Source: Candidatus Zipacnadia bacterium (GTDB lineage: Bacteria > Armatimonadota > Zipacnadia > Zipacnadales > Zipacnadaceae). Taken from it: a stretch of DNA of 14,893 bases. Below, piece by piece: positions 14,166-14,893 of the stretch. The notes beneath the pieces are model-generated. The model worked only from the letters and a program-made list of their open reading frames with translations. It did not search any database and had not been told where the DNA came from. A program made the position numbers and the translations under genes. The stretch covers positions 1-14,893 of the forward strand of contig JALGTJ010000023.1 in the NCBI GenBank assembly GCA_029821415.1, written 5' to 3'. The stretch's first letter is position 1; the number at the start of each line of letters is the position of its first letter.

Positions 14166-14893
14166 CTAATCGCAACTACTGTAGCCGCACGCATAGCACT
14201 TGCGACAGCCCTCTTCATGATATAGCACTCCGCCACATACCGGACACGCTCCTGCTTGGCCGTTGCGCTCTTGTTCGAAATCTATCCGCAATTGCTCATT
14301 ATCCGGCAACACAGTACGTTCCAAAGCTTGGCCAAAGGCGTCAGCGCACGACAGTATCTTGCCCCCACCTGGCTCCCACGCCGGCATGTGACAGCTTATA
14401 CCCTTAAGCTGCTTGATGATGTGTTCAGGACCTATCCCTGACCGCAGCGCCAAGGATATCATCCGCGCCAGCGCTTCTGTCTGGGAAGCCACACAGCCAC
14501 CCGCCTTGCCCATATTCCCAAACACCTCAAATGGCCCCCGATCGTCGGAATTGATCGTCACATAGAGCTTGCCACACCCAGTAACCATAGTGCGGGTCAC
14601 ACCGGTGACGGCTTCCGGCCGCGGTCGGGGTTCGACGGAAATGCCGCGCACTTGCTTTGCTTCTTTAGTCTTCCCCGTGCTCAGCACCTGGCTGTCGCGA
14701 CAACCATCCCGGTAGATCGTTACTCCCTTGCATCCCAGCTCGTAAGCCTGCAGATAGGCGTCTCTTATATCATCCTGCGTGGCTTCGTTAGGCAGATTAA
14801 TGGTCTTGGAGACGGCATTGTCAGTAAACCTTTGGAAGGCCGCCTGGATCCGAAGGTGCCACTCAGGGCTAACCTCATGAGCAGTGCGGAATA
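14166..14893 (-). CDS. nrdJ: Class II (B12-dependent) ribonucleotide reductase, C-terminal part; 5' end outside the window
   Basis: The last about 242 residues of vitamin B12-dependent ribonucleoside reductase, which makes deoxynucleotides without oxygen. The visible part opens with HEVSPEWHLRIQAAFQRFTD followed by NAVSKTINLPNEAT, the end of the catalytic barrel. Next is YELGCKGVTIYRDGCRDSQVL, then the TSCPD domain (VTGCGKLYVTINSD, GPFEVFGNMGKAGGC, ARMISLALRSGI). The C-terminus holds a zinc/redox module: CPVCGGVLYHEEGCRKCYACG and YSSC, with the cysteines that re-reduce the active site. The stop is at 14166. The reading frame is open through the right edge. I see no sign of damage. The gene probably has its own downstream gap before PIN/TRAM and no clear terminator. 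Confidence 0.95.
   Translation of the reverse strand, partial: FRTAHEVSPEWHLRIQAAFQRFTDNAVSKTINLPNEATQDDIRDAYLQAYELGCKGVTIYRDGCRDSQVLSTGKTKEAKQVRGISVEPRPRPEAVTGVTRTMVTGCGKLYVTINSDDRGPFEVFGNMGKAGGCVASQTEALARMISLALRSGIGPEHIIKQLKGISCHMPAWEPGGGKILSCADAFGQALERTVLPDNEQLRIDFEQERNGQAGACPVCGGVLYHEEGCRKCYACGYSSCD

Noticed and set aside
13978..14175. 65-residue minus-strand reading after nrdJ
   Set aside because: It overlaps the end of nrdJ, has no clear ribosome site, and the composition (Arg/Gly/Ser rich) looks like frame noise.

Overview
The window is an ordinary chromosomal segment of a Gram-negative-type, anaerobe-compatible bacterium, moderately GC-rich. I see no phage, transposon, CRISPR, rRNA or tRNA. 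A GT9 heptosyltransferase suggests an LPS-type envelope. A B12-dependent (class II) ribonucleotide reductase, an IspD-IspF fusion downstream of a PIN/TRAM protein, URO-D-family paralogues and a GH4 glycosidase together fit an uncultured Armatimonadota-like or related candidate-phylum lineage. That taxonomic guess is inference only and weak.

Layout. (1) 1-5447, minus strand, read right to left: a GT-C membrane glycosyltransferase, a URO-D-family protein, a small helical/coiled-coil protein, an SPFH protein with two C-terminal zinc ribbons, a Trm112-like zinc protein, and a GT2 glycosyltransferase cut by the left edge. (2) 5623-7837, plus strand: a HAD phosphatase and a GH4 NAD-dependent glycosidase, probably a small sugar-catabolic unit. 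(3) 7873-8244, minus: a short TrmO/TsaA-like protein with its own candidate promoter. (4) 8418-11531, plus: an unrecognised 96-residue protein, a GT9 heptosyltransferase, a second URO-D-family protein, and a ThiE-like protein, tightly spaced. (5) 11568-13865, minus: the PIN/TRAM protein YacL followed by IspDF. (6) 14166 to the right edge, minus: the C-terminal part of class II ribonucleotide reductase.

Functionally the window mixes envelope glycan synthesis (three glycosyltransferases), carbohydrate breakdown (GH4, HAD), isoprenoid precursor synthesis (IspDF), DNA precursor synthesis (NrdJ) and two URO-D-fold proteins that may be corrinoid methyltransferase-like rather than haem enzymes.

The points most worth a second look are three proteins lacking conserved pieces (ThiE-like without its IND(R/D) segment, GT2 with a shortened linker, TrmO with an altered tail that coincides with an inverted repeat), similar 8-bp-stem/16-nt-loop inverted repeats at both convergent gene junctions, and the SPFH/zinc-ribbon plus helical-partner pair. 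I did not find a clear new defence or mobile system.
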